From assembly GCA_964543475.1 (NCBI GenBank), contig CAZIYJ010000002.1, positions 418,014 through 482,013 on the forward strand: a DNA stretch of 64,000 nucleotides, read 5' to 3'. Shown in pieces: positions 8,211 through 16,811 of the stretch. The number at the start of each line of letters is the position of its first letter. The first letter of the stretch is position 1. Position numbers and translations under genes: made by a program. Origin of the DNA: JAYSYM01 sp964543475. Its GTDB lineage: Bacteria; Bdellovibrionota; Bdellovibrionia; Bdellovibrionales; JAMPXM01. The notes beneath the pieces are model-generated. The model did no database searches. It worked only from the letters and a program-made list of their open reading frames with translations, and had not been told where the DNA came from.

Positions 8211-10154
8211 ATGGCAAATCAACAAGACATCAAGACAAGCTCTCCGAAGAAAGAAAAAAAGAAAGGTATTATCCGCTATGAAGCGATTGTGCCGTTCTTA
8301 ATCGTCGTAGCTCTTATCTACTTCTACTTCGCAATCTTCTTCGATACTCACGCAAGACGATTACTTGAATACGGCGCTACTCGAGGAAATGGTGCCGAGG
8401 TCAATATCGGTTACTTCAAAACAAGTTTCTTCAAAGCTTCGCTCGACATGGGCAAAATCGAAATCACTGACGGCACTAAACCCACTCATAACAAATTCGA
8501 AATCGGCCAAGTAAAATGGAACATGCTCTGGGATGCACTTCTCAGAGGTAAGGTAGCAATCGAAGATGCAAGCATTCTCGATATTCGCTTAGGCACACAA
8601 CGAAATAGGCCAGGCCGCGTTTTGCCGCCGGATAACGACAACAGCCCTGGACTTGCCGACCAAGTTCGCCAAAAGGCTCTTGCGAAAATGGATGAAGAGT
8701 ACTCAGGCAATGTCCTTGGTGACATAGCAGCCATCCTCGGTGGCGAAGATCCAAAAGATCAGCTAAAGAGCATTCAAGGTTCTCTCCAATCAGAAGCTCG
8801 CATCAAACAACTTCAAGATGAGCTAAAGAAAAAAGAAATCGAATGGAAAGCTCGCATCGACGCACTTCCAAACAGCAAAGAGATTAAAGAAATCGGCGAC
8901 CGAGTTAAAACCGTAAAGACAAAAGACTTCAAAAGTCCGATGGAGGTTCAGGCCTCTCTTAAGCAAATCGACCAAATCATTAAAGATGCAGACGCAAAAG
9001 TAAAAGAAGTTAACTCAACCAGCAAAGCACTCACCGGCGACGTTGGCACCTACCAACAAGCGTTCGCTGCGTTGGATGACATGGTCAAAAAAGATATTGA
9101 AGATCTTGAATCACGTCTCAAAATTCCGAAGCTCGATGCTAAATCACTTTCAAGCTCTATCGTTGGCCCGTTGTTCTTAGATAAAGTAAAGCAAGCCGAG
9201 TTCTACATGAACAAGGCTCGTAAAATGATGCCTCCCAAGAAAACAGCCGAAGAAAAAGCCGCTTACGCAAAGCCAACTCCTCACGAGCGTAGCAACGGGC
9301 GAAATTACAAATTCGGCCGACCTAAAGCTTACCCACTATTCTGGCTTCAAAAAGGTCAGATCAGTTCGCAAGTCACACAGTCTGAATGGGCTGGCGATTT
9401 CGAGGGAACTTTAACTAACCTCACTGACGACCCACCAACTATCGGTGTGCCGACTACTTTTCAGTTCAAAGGTAATTTCCCTAAACAAAATGTTCTGGGA
9501 ATCGACGGAAAACTCACAATCGATCACGTAACTGAAGTTGCACGCGAAGCTCTCACGATGAAAGTTGCAAGCTACGGCCTAGGTGAGACGAAACTTTTGA
9601 ATTCAAAAGAAGCTAGCGTCAACCTTGCAAAAGCAAGTGTCGGCTCAGAATTCAACGGTGAGCTAAAAGGCGACGAAGTAAAAATCGCGATGTACTCAAT
9701 GTTTAGCAATACCGATTACCAAATCGCTGCAAAACAAAAAGTGCTCGAAGACATCTTAAAGAAAGTCTTCGCAGGTCTTCCTCAGATTACAATGTCCGCA
9801 AGTGCTTCCGGAACTTGGTCGAATCTCAAGTTCGATCTCAACTCGAACGCTGGCGACGAATTATCTGCAGGATTCCAGCGAGAGATTAACGCAAAAATCG
9901 CCGAAGCCCGCGCACAGCTAAAAGCTATGATCGATCAAAGAATTGGCGCAGAGAAAGAAAAACTCACGGCGCAATTTAAAAAGATCGAAAGCCAAATCAA
10001 AGGCGCATTGGGCGACAAGCAAGCCGAAGTCGATAAAGCCAAAGGCGGCCTCGAAGAAACTAAGAAGCAGGCTTCAAAAGAACAAGGAAAGAAACTTGAA
10101 AACGAGGGCAAAAAGCTCCTCGAAGGCTTCAAGAAAAAAGGCTTTAAGTTTTAG
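8211..10154 (+). CDS. Large membrane-anchored coiled-coil protein, TIGR03545-like
   Basis: A 647-residue protein of unknown function, matching the TIGR03545 family by partner and architecture. A charged N-terminus is followed by one membrane span (about residues 24-44). A segment resembling AsmA/TamB-type domains comes next (GATRGNGAEVNIGYFKTSF and IEDASILDIRLGT). Lysine/glutamate-rich coiled coils occupy about residues 190-300, a beta-rich middle lies at 380-560, and a highly charged helical tail runs from 560 to 647. The start at 8211 was chosen for the GCGGAG site 7 bases upstream; an ATG two codons earlier is possible. Its last 4 bases overlap the convergent thioredoxin gene. An envelope role is inferred only from topology. 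Confidence 0.75.
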   Translation: MANQQDIKTSSPKKEKKKGIIRYEAIVPFLIVVALIYFYFAIFFDTHARRLLEYGATRGNGAEVNIGYFKTSFFKASLDMGKIEITDGTKPTHNKFEIGQVKWNMLWDALLRGKVAIEDASILDIRLGTQRNRPGRVLPPDNDNSPGLADQVRQKALAKMDEEYSGNVLGDIAAILGGEDPKDQLKSIQGSLQSEARIKQLQDELKKKEIEWKARIDALPNSKEIKEIGDRVKTVKTKDFKSPMEVQASLKQIDQIIKDADAKVKEVNSTSKALTGDVGTYQQAFAALDDMVKKDIEDLESRLKIPKLDAKSLSSSIVGPLFLDKVKQAEFYMNKARKMMPPKKTAEEKAAYAKPTPHERSNGRNYKFGRPKAYPLFWLQKGQISSQVTQSEWAGDFEGTLTNLTDDPPTIGVPTTFQFKGNFPKQNVLGIDGKLTIDHVTEVAREALTMKVASYGLGETKLLNSKEASVNLAKASVGSEFNGELKGDEVKIAMYSMFSNTDYQIAAKQKVLEDILKKVFAGLPQITMSASASGTWSNLKFDLNSNAGDELSAGFQREINAKIAEARAQLKAMIDQRIGAEKEKLTAQFKKIESQIKGALGDKQAEVDKAKGGLEETKKQASKEQGKKLENEGKKLLEGFKKKGFKF

Positions 10155-10720
10155 TCTTTAGCGAGTGACTCAAAAAACTCAAAGGACTGGGGTATAGCCC
10201 AGTCTTCAACGCCAACGATCTTGCGAATTAATTTCCCATCGCGACCGACTACGTAACTCTCAGGAATTCTTTGAACTCCATATTGGTCCGCAACTTTCCG
10301 CTCAGGGTCCCAGATCAAATGAACATTCTGACCTTGAGCTCCAATTGTTCGAGCAAAACGAAGTGCTTCTTCCTTAGTTTCGTCATTCGACACTGCAACT
10401 AAAACTAAGTCGTCTTTAAAGCGCTCCATCAACTTCAGCATCGACGGAAATTCCTGAACACAAGGGTTACACCAAGAGGCCCAGAAGTTGATGAGCACAA
10501 CCTTGCCCCTCACCGATTCAAACGAAAACTCTCCATCTTCTAAAAGCTTTGCAGCTGTGAATTGCGGAACGCCAGCTTTCTCCATCTGATCTAGAGTCGC
10601 AATGTGATCAGGGCTTTTCTCAATCGAAGTTTTACTTACTCGAGTATTGTAGAACGCCACCGCAGCAGCAATCACAACAAAAGCTCCAAGCAATCCGACT
10701 AAATAAATTCTCACAGACAC
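10151..10720 (-). CDS. Membrane-anchored TlpA/ResA-type thiol-disulfide oxidoreductase
   Basis: A periplasmic thioredoxin-like protein of 189 residues with an N-terminal signal anchor (about residues 4-24). The redox centre is C84-N-P-C87 in NFWASWCNPC, with the partner cis-proline P153 in RIPESY. This matches the TlpA/ResA/CcmG group, which reduces periplasmic disulfides, often for cytochrome c maturation or specific client proteins. There is only a 4-base overlap with the convergent upstream unit. It is followed on the same strand, in transcription order, after the dioxygenase gene (its start at 10720 abuts the dioxygenase stop at 10721), so the two are probably co-transcribed. The client is unknown. 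Confidence 0.85.
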   Translation of the reverse strand: MSVRIYLVGLLGAFVVIAAAVAFYNTRVSKTSIEKSPDHIATLDQMEKAGVPQFTAAKLLEDGEFSFESVRGKVVLINFWASWCNPCVQEFPSMLKLMERFKDDLVLVAVSNDETKEEALRFARTIGAQGQNVHLIWDPERKVADQYGVQRIPESYVVGRDGKLIRKIVGVEDWAIPQSFEFFESLAKD

Positions 10721-11725
10721 CTACAAAATATTAAAATAAGACTGCCAATAACGGTCAGCAAAGCTTTGAATCGCGGGATCTTTGATTTCGGATTTTACCC
10801 GATCGTATTTCTGCCCAAACATTGAATTCGAAAAAATAAGTTGGAACAAAAGTCGCTCACCATGCGTGAGCAGCTTGCCTTTATGCAGTCCTCGCGTGTC
10901 GACGGCAATAATAGTTCCTCGTTTGCCAGTTAACTCCACTACATCGTCGCCGTAAGCTTTCGATACGTCTTGATCAGTGAATCGCCCACGCTTTCGGAAT
11001 TGACCTGGGAGTCTTCTGTGCGACCCGCGGACATAGCAATGCGGGCCGTTTTCTGTATCGACATCATTTACGTAGACGAAAAAATTTAACCATTTTATTC
11101 GATCCATATCGAAGTGAAATGCCTGAGCAGATACTTCGGCAAACTGCTCCTTGTTAGGAACCGCAAAACTCCACCACATATAAACCAACGAGAGAATTGG
11201 CTTCACCCCGAGATAGCGATTAGCGATGCTTAAAAAGAATGGATCGAATGTTAATTTTTGAAGGGTTGGTTGGTTGATAATATCTTTAATTTCATAAACA
11301 CATCGTGCAGACTTGCCGCTAAAATTTTGTGGGTAGTCTTCTTCGGACCAACGAAAACCGTCACGACGATAGTTGTCAGTCGGAAGAACACCTTTAACTT
11401 TAGTCTTGCCTGAAAACTCGAGTATCTGATTGACGACCTCGTCCGGAACTCGTTGATCAAGGACACAAAAGCCGTCTCGTTCGAGCTTAGTTGCAACCTT
11501 TGAAATATCTGCCTCGGTAAACGAGAAAATCGAATTTGAAGTATCAATCCGATCATAATTTCCGTTAATTAGCTTTAAAATAGCACTGATGCCATCATTC
11601 CATAATCCATTGGTCGCTCGAAACAACACTCTATGGAGTACGTAAAGCCAATAAGGAGTTTCGAAACTGAGCGTTCTCCACCTTGGAAAACGTTTGTTAG
11701 TGCTTAGTGTTGGCGCTAGCGACAT
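10721..11725 (-). CDS. Phytanoyl-CoA dioxygenase (PhyH)-family Fe(II)/2-oxoglutarate oxygenase
   Basis: A 334-residue non-haem iron oxygenase. The iron ligands are visible as H204-x-D206 (FHFDMDR) and H281 (RGLHKG), and R291 is well placed to bind 2-oxoglutarate. The conserved NGPHCYVRGSH segment supports the PhyH family. I chose the ATG at 11723-11725 because of an AAGGGA site 8 bases upstream. A GTG/ATG-type extension to 11788 would overlap the acetyltransferase gene by 92 bases instead of 29. In glycan clusters such enzymes may hydroxylate a sugar, an acyl group or a lipid; the substrate here is unknown. It is coupled to the acetyltransferase upstream and to tlpA downstream. Confidence 0.8.
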   Translation of the reverse strand: MSLAPTLSTNKRFPRWRTLSFETPYWLYVLHRVLFRATNGLWNDGISAILKLINGNYDRIDTSNSIFSFTEADISKVATKLERDGFCVLDQRVPDEVVNQILEFSGKTKVKGVLPTDNYRRDGFRWSEEDYPQNFSGKSARCVYEIKDIINQPTLQKLTFDPFFLSIANRYLGVKPILSLVYMWWSFAVPNKEQFAEVSAQAFHFDMDRIKWLNFFVYVNDVDTENGPHCYVRGSHRRLPGQFRKRGRFTDQDVSKAYGDDVVELTGKRGTIIAVDTRGLHKGKLLTHGERLLFQLIFSNSMFGQKYDRVKSEIKDPAIQSFADRYWQSYFNIL

Positions 11726-12635
11726 ACAGCATTCCCTTAAAGCCTGAAGCTTTTTTAAAAGTGACAAAACTATAAGGCAAACCTTCAACGGGCGTCACCA
11801 GTAATGTCAGGGAGTTTTTTCCGGCGATCACTTTGAAATCAATTTCATTCAGGAAGAGACCCTGGTCGTCAGCAGTGCAAAAGACTTCTATTGTGGCTAG
11901 ACCGGGCCGCACGGCCAGTTTAGCGCTTGATCCATAAACCTCCAACCCTTTCAGATCGATTGTTTCGTGATCAAATCCCTCGTAAAAGTACACTCTCATA
12001 ATTTCTTCACTGAACGAGAAGGAGTTTGGTGGGAGGAATCGTAATCGGTCTTTGAGCTTCTTTGCAGGCACTCCTCCAAAAACTCCATAAGGAGCCAAAT
12101 CTTTCAACACCACAGAATTAGCCCCAATCACACAGCCCCGTCCGACAGATACTCCAGCTTTAATAAATACGTTGTTCCCGATCCAAGTATCTTCCCCGAT
12201 TGAAACAGGATTTGATGCGACCGGGAGCAACCTGTCCTGGTGCTTAACCAGAAGATGTGGCTCTGCACTGTAGGTGTGGGTTCCCGAAGAGACGAACACA
12301 TTGGATGCGAGAGTCGAATAAGCACCGATTTTCACGTCACCCAATACCTTGCAAAGATCTTGGAGCGTTGCTCGGCGTCCAATTTGAACTTGTTGTGAAT
12401 CACTGACTTGAATCTCGATATTTCTGCCAAGCCAAGCATTGTCGCCAAAGAAGATCTTGCCGCCTTTTTGTGGGTCATTTACATAAAGACGGCCAAAAAA
12501 ACCAATTCGAACTGACTTCCCAAGAAAAATTGCTCGCTGATTCTTTACATCCACCCTCAAGGAGACTGGAGAACGCAATAGAAAGATCAGGCTATCGAAA
12601 AGCCTGCTGAAATACCGAATCGCCCTAGAAATCAT
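11697..12635 (-). CDS. Hexapeptide-repeat O-acetyltransferase with an unassigned C-terminal extension
   Basis: A 312-residue protein. Residues 60-205 form a left-handed beta-helix of the maltose/galactoside acetyltransferase type, with SSGTHTYS supplying the probable catalytic histidine (in GTHTYS) and the typical end DLAPYGVFGGVPAKKL. The N-terminal 40 residues are hydrophobic. The last 100 residues (about 212-312) are not part of the usual acetyltransferase and look beta-rich; I do not recognise them. The enzyme probably acetylates a glycan using acetyl-CoA. Its 3' end overlaps the dioxygenase start by 29 bases, so the two are translated together and may act on the same substituent. This is the first gene of the minus-strand unit, divergent from 12700. 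Confidence 0.78.
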   Translation of the reverse strand: MISRAIRYFSRLFDSLIFLLRSPVSLRVDVKNQRAIFLGKSVRIGFFGRLYVNDPQKGGKIFFGDNAWLGRNIEIQVSDSQQVQIGRRATLQDLCKVLGDVKIGAYSTLASNVFVSSGTHTYSAEPHLLVKHQDRLLPVASNPVSIGEDTWIGNNVFIKAGVSVGRGCVIGANSVVLKDLAPYGVFGGVPAKKLKDRLRFLPPNSFSFSEEIMRVYFYEGFDHETIDLKGLEVYGSSAKLAVRPGLATIEVFCTADDQGLFLNEIDFKVIAGKNSLTLLVTPVEGLPYSFVTFKKASGFKGMLYVASANTKH

Positions 12636-12699
12636 GGATTTATTTTACTTCAACTACGGCCTCCTGTACTACTCTCTTAAAGTTCGAAAAGGATGATTT

Positions 12700-13737
12700 T
12701 TGAAGGCTAAAATTAACGCACGCCGCCTACGCGCAGGTATCATCGGCTGTGGTCGGATTGGAAGTAGTTATGACGAGCCCTCCGCCCCTTCGGAGCCCGC
12801 GAGATCCCACGCGAAGGCATATTCAAACTCAAATTTAATTGATCTTGTCGCTATGTGTGACACTGATCTCAAACGACTACAAACTGCTGGAAAGTTTTGG
12901 AAAGTTGAGGGGCTGGCCCAAAATACTTCGAAACTAATGGCACTCGATCCAGAAGTACTTTCAATTGCAGTTCCGACGACCCTTCAACTCAAGACACTCA
13001 GAGAATTACCCTTAAATACTCTCAAAGCACTTTTTCTCGAAAAACCGGTCGGCAGAAACTTAGAAGAATTTCATGAAATTGAACAAATACTTCGATCAAA
13101 CAACGTTCCCACACAAGTTAACTATCTTCGACGTTTCAGCAGCCAATTTCAGTTGCTTAGAGACCAAATTGGACGGGGCGACTTCGGCAGGGCAAGTTCT
13201 ATCATTGTAAATTATGAAAACGGGATTTTAAACAATGGCTCGCACGCCATTGATCTTCTTCATTTTTTAATCGGACCGACAACGTCGGTCGACAATGTGA
13301 CCAAAGTTCGAGATAGCCGAGATCAGTCCGATGACCCTACTCTCTCATTTACTCTCGAGCTCAACTTCAAAAACCATCCGGTGCGTGCTATTTTTAACGG
13401 CCATGATCATCGACTCTACTCCTTGTTTGAGATCGATCTCTTTTTTGAGAACGCACGCGTTTCAGTTTCGGAATTTGGTGAAACTCTTCAGTACTTTCAA
13501 GCAGGAGCAGACGCCATCTATCCAGAATATCGATCTTTGAAATTAGTGCGCGAGCAGCGGAATTGTCTATCAGGGGTTTTTGAAAATGCTGTCGAGGAGT
13601 TGTTTAAACTCGCTACTTCAGAGTCTCCAAAGTCGATTTGCTCTGTTGCAGACTGCAAACGCCTACACCTTGTCGTTGCAGCAGCTTTCCAGGCTCTCCA
13701 TTCAAAAAGAAAAATCAGTATAGAGGAGACCAACTGA
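12700..13737 (+). CDS. Gfo/Idh/MocA-family oxidoreductase
   Basis: A 345-residue NAD(P)-dependent oxidoreductase, first gene of a six-gene coupled cassette. The Rossmann site is GIIGCGRIG (residues 13-21), and the family's EKP motif is at 114-116 (FLEKPVGRN). It probably oxidises a ring hydroxyl of a nucleotide sugar to the ketone used by the aminotransferase that follows. The start is a TTG: the nearest ATG (12693) is in another frame and stops at once, and an AAAAGGA site precedes the TTG. It differs clearly from the WbpB-like protein at 20291-21172, so a different sugar is likely. The substrate is not known. Confidence 0.75.
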   Translation: MKAKINARRLRAGIIGCGRIGSSYDEPSAPSEPARSHAKAYSNSNLIDLVAMCDTDLKRLQTAGKFWKVEGLAQNTSKLMALDPEVLSIAVPTTLQLKTLRELPLNTLKALFLEKPVGRNLEEFHEIEQILRSNNVPTQVNYLRRFSSQFQLLRDQIGRGDFGRASSIIVNYENGILNNGSHAIDLLHFLIGPTTSVDNVTKVRDSRDQSDDPTLSFTLELNFKNHPVRAIFNGHDHRLYSLFEIDLFFENARVSVSEFGETLQYFQAGADAIYPEYRSLKLVREQRNCLSGVFENAVEELFKLATSESPKSICSVADCKRLHLVVAAAFQALHSKRKISIEETN

Positions 13738-15044
13738 TGTCTTCAGAAAAACTTGCAGTTCTAGGCGGAAAAAAGATCCGGACTGAGCCATTCACGATTC
13801 GAAAGACGATTTTGGATGATGATATCACAGCCGCCCTCAAGGTTCTCAAGTCCGGTGACATATCATTATTTTTCGGCAGTCCAGGTGAGTTCTTTATGGG
13901 CGGCCCGATCGTTCAGGAATTTGAGCAAAGTTGGGCTCAAGAATTCGGCTACAAGCATGCAATATCGTTCAATTCATGGACCACGGGACTCATGGCATGC
14001 GTTGGCGCGGTCGGAATCGAACCCGGCGACGAAGTGCTTTGTACCCCATATTCTATGTCCGCAACAGCAACTTCCATCCTATTTTATGGAGGTATACCCA
14101 TCTTCGTTGATATCGAAGATGAAACCTTCAACATTGATCCAAAAAAGTTAGAGGAGAAGATCACGCCACGGACCAGAGCCATTATGCTTGTTCACCTCTT
14201 TGGTCACTCTGCAGACATGGATGAAATAATTCGGATTGCTCGCAAACATAACCTGCGAATTATTGAGGATGCCGCTCATGCGCCGGGCGCAAAATACAAA
14301 GGAAAGTATGTTGGCGGCCTAGCTGATCTTGGCGGGTTTAGCTTTAATTACCACAAACATATTCATACAGGTGAGGGCGGACTTATTGTCACTAATGATG
14401 ACGATTTAGCTCTCAGATGCCAGATGATTCGAAATCACGGTGAGAACGTAATCGAAACATTCGGGCTGAAGGACTTTAGCAATACCATCGGCTCAAATTA
14501 TAGGTTGACCGAACTTCAAGCCGCGATTGGATTGGTACAGATGAAGCGTCTGCCAACCTTCCTTGAGCATCGAAACAAAATTGCGGATCACTTGAGCTCT
14601 AGGCTATCAAAACTTGAGTTCATCACTCCTCCGGTCGTCAAGGAGGGCTGCAGTCATTCGTATTACTGCTACTCGATAAAGTATGATTCAAAGAAGACTG
14701 GAGTTTCTAGAGCGGCCTTTTGTAAAGCCGTTGCAGCAGAGCTTCCATATCCAATGCATTCAGAACAAGAAGTAGTGGTTGAAGGATATGTAAAGCCGCT
14801 GTACTGGAATCCGGTCTATCAGAACAAGATAGCAATTGGTAAAAAGCATTTCCCTTGGTCGATGAATCCAGGAGTAAATTATTCCTATCCTCACGGATTG
14901 TGCCCCGTGGTGGAGCGAATGCATAACGACGAACTGATTTACTTGCCCATTGTCCGTGAAGCGGTTTCAATTGATGACATTAGTGATGTTGCTGATGCAT
15001 TTGAAAAGGTGGCACTCAACTTGAAAAACTTAAGAGACCTTTAA
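13737..15044 (+). CDS. DegT/DnrJ/EryC1/StrS-family sugar aminotransferase
   Basis: A 435-residue PLP aminotransferase with lysine K207 in FNYHKHIHTGEGG and the LVHLFGHSADMDEI segment of the family. It starts at an ATG overlapping the oxidoreductase stop by one base (TGATG), after a GAGGAG site. It is about 50 residues longer than PseC or WbpE; an extra aromatic-rich stretch near residues 355-400 (PLYWNPVY, HFPWSMNP) accounts for much of this and may shape the active site. With the upstream oxidoreductase it probably makes an amino sugar that the formyltransferase at 16811 could formylate. The exact product is not known. Confidence 0.82.
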   Translation: MSSEKLAVLGGKKIRTEPFTIRKTILDDDITAALKVLKSGDISLFFGSPGEFFMGGPIVQEFEQSWAQEFGYKHAISFNSWTTGLMACVGAVGIEPGDEVLCTPYSMSATATSILFYGGIPIFVDIEDETFNIDPKKLEEKITPRTRAIMLVHLFGHSADMDEIIRIARKHNLRIIEDAAHAPGAKYKGKYVGGLADLGGFSFNYHKHIHTGEGGLIVTNDDDLALRCQMIRNHGENVIETFGLKDFSNTIGSNYRLTELQAAIGLVQMKRLPTFLEHRNKIADHLSSRLSKLEFITPPVVKEGCSHSYYCYSIKYDSKKTGVSRAAFCKAVAAELPYPMHSEQEVVVEGYVKPLYWNPVYQNKIAIGKKHFPWSMNPGVNYSYPHGLCPVVERMHNDELIYLPIVREAVSIDDISDVADAFEKVALNLKNLRDL

Positions 15045-16099
15045 TGAATGAAATCCATTTAATTTCCCGGCAAGTAGGCACCGCTTATCCCTTCGTTGAA
15101 TTTTCTCAATTTTTAACTGCGAATGGTTTCAAGGTAAAAAACTTTGCCTATGCCTCGAGCTTTGCTCCTTATCAAGCTGGCGGTGTGCCTTACGAAATCG
15201 TTACAAGTTTTGATGATTACATAAAGCTGGCAGGCCAAGTGCCTCGCGTGCTGATGACAGGCACATCACTTGAGGTTACCGACGACGCAAAGTATTGGAA
15301 CTACGCTAAAGACAACAGAATTTCGTCTATTGCCTGGGTAGATCAACCTATAAACCTAAAAGAGCGTTTCACTGCGGGCAAGCCTTCGGTAGTACTTGCT
15401 AACGATCAACACACGCTGGCCCATCTTATTGAAATCGGAATAGTTGAAGATGCCCGTTGCTACGGATCGCCATATTTAAGTTCGATGTCGAAACGGATTC
15501 AAAGAGAGTCCGTAGAGAAAAATGCTATCTTTTTTGCTTCGGAACCTTATTTTGAGAATCGATCTGATTATTTGATCCGTGCAAAGTCCCCGAACAGATT
15601 AAAATTCGGATTTGATGATATAGATTCGCTCTTACTGGCAACTGAGCTGATCAACAAGCAAACACAGTTGACCGGTGAAGCACTTAAGATATTCGTTAGA
15701 CCCCACCCATGTGATAATACAAGTCGACTTATGGAGGCGTATCTTACTGCCGGCGGAAAAAAGACAGATTTCGAGTTTACCAATTTAGATAAAGAGCAAA
15801 TCCTCGAACGGGTTCCAGTAGTGTTTGGAATGCGCTCTATGTTTCTGTTTGAAGCTGCAAGTTTAGGTATCCCAACAGTCAGCCTACAGCCCGGTTCACG
15901 TGTGTCGTGGCCATTTATGGATAGCCACAAAGGAATTCTTAGACTCACGGGCGCTAACGGCGATTTCGAAAGGCTATCTGACCTTTTAGGTAATTTGAAA
16001 GATCGACAGGTCGAAGTGTTATTCGATGAGCCCGCAGTTCTAAAACTTTTTGTAAGCTTAGGAAACTTCAGAGCAAATGAAATTCGTCTGCACGGTTGA
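15044..16099 (+). CDS. GT-B-like surface-polysaccharide protein of unknown activity
   Basis: A 351-residue soluble protein I cannot assign firmly. The C-terminal half looks like a GT-B nucleotide-binding domain (IFVRPHPCDN around 220-229, then FGMRSMFLFEAASLGIPT). This architecture is shared by UDP-sugar epimerases, polysialyl-type glycosyltransferases and PseG-like hydrolases. It starts in the TAATG overlap with the aminotransferase stop and overlaps the cytidylyltransferase gene by 23 bases. It could be a glycosyltransferase or an atypical nucleotide-sugar hydrolase working between the aminotransferase and the cytidylyltransferase. No signal peptide or membrane span is visible. Confidence 0.6.
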   Translation: MNEIHLISRQVGTAYPFVEFSQFLTANGFKVKNFAYASSFAPYQAGGVPYEIVTSFDDYIKLAGQVPRVLMTGTSLEVTDDAKYWNYAKDNRISSIAWVDQPINLKERFTAGKPSVVLANDQHTLAHLIEIGIVEDARCYGSPYLSSMSKRIQRESVEKNAIFFASEPYFENRSDYLIRAKSPNRLKFGFDDIDSLLLATELINKQTQLTGEALKIFVRPHPCDNTSRLMEAYLTAGGKKTDFEFTNLDKEQILERVPVVFGMRSMFLFEAASLGIPTVSLQPGSRVSWPFMDSHKGILRLTGANGDFERLSDLLGNLKDRQVEVLFDEPAVLKLFVSLGNFRANEIRLHG

Positions 16100-16811
16100 A
16101 GCCCGCATGACATCTAGTCGTTTACCGGGAAAGGTTATGTTGCCTGCGAACGGTGAGCCAATGTTGGCCCACTTAGTTCGGCGCCTTAAGCTCGTAAAAG
16201 AGCTCGATGCTATAGTTATAGCAACCACCACCAATCCTCTCGATAATCCGATTTGCGAACTAGCAACGAAAATGGAAGTAGAATTCTTTCGCGGCAGTGA
16301 AAACGATGTAATGGAAAGAGTTATCAAAGCGGCTGAAAGCGCGAATGGAGACGTGGTCGTTGAAATTACGGCAGACTGTCCTCTCATTGACATCGAATTG
16401 ATACGAAAAACCATTGCTTTATTTAAAGCCACCAAATGTGATTACGCTAGCAATGTTATTGTAAGGGGTTTTCCAGATGGAATGGATGTCCAGGTCATTC
16501 CGCTCACAGTTTTGAAAAAGTCCTTCTCGCTAACCAGCGAGAGTCTCGACCGCGAACATGTCACGAGACATATTCGACTGCATCCCGAAGTCTTCCGGCA
16601 CGAACATTTGATTGCTTCAGCAGAAGAGCATGCCCCTGAACTCGCAATTACCTTAGATGAAAATTCAGACTATCTTCTGATTAAAAAAATTTTTGAACAT
16701 TTGGGGGACGAAGCACCAACGATTAGCTGTAAGAGTTTAGTCAAACTCATAAAGGATAGGCCAGAGTGGCGTGCTATTAATGATACTGTTATTCGAAAGG
16801 GATTATCGTAA
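16077..16811 (+). CDS. SpsF-like cytidylyltransferase (CMP-sugar synthetase family), second copy
   Basis: A 244-residue full-length member of the CTP_transf_3 family. It shows SSRLPGK (residues 13-19), ADCPLID (99-105) and DREHVTRHI. The motif positions equal those of the partial copy at 1-575, so the two are paralogues. It overlaps the GT-B-like gene by 23 bases and the formyltransferase by one base. It would activate an acidic sugar with CTP, but no NeuB-type synthase belongs to this cassette. The acid may therefore come from PseI at 3084-4139 or from outside the window. Confidence 0.78.
   Translation: MKFVCTVEARMTSSRLPGKVMLPANGEPMLAHLVRRLKLVKELDAIVIATTTNPLDNPICELATKMEVEFFRGSENDVMERVIKAAESANGDVVVEITADCPLIDIELIRKTIALFKATKCDYASNVIVRGFPDGMDVQVIPLTVLKKSFSLTSESLDREHVTRHIRLHPEVFRHEHLIASAEEHAPELAITLDENSDYLLIKKIFEHLGDEAPTISCKSLVKLIKDRPEWRAINDTVIRKGLS

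Noticed and set aside
11726..11788. Longer start for the PhyH dioxygenase
   Set aside because: It would overlap the acetyltransferase by 92 bases and has no better ribosome-binding site than the ATG at 11725.
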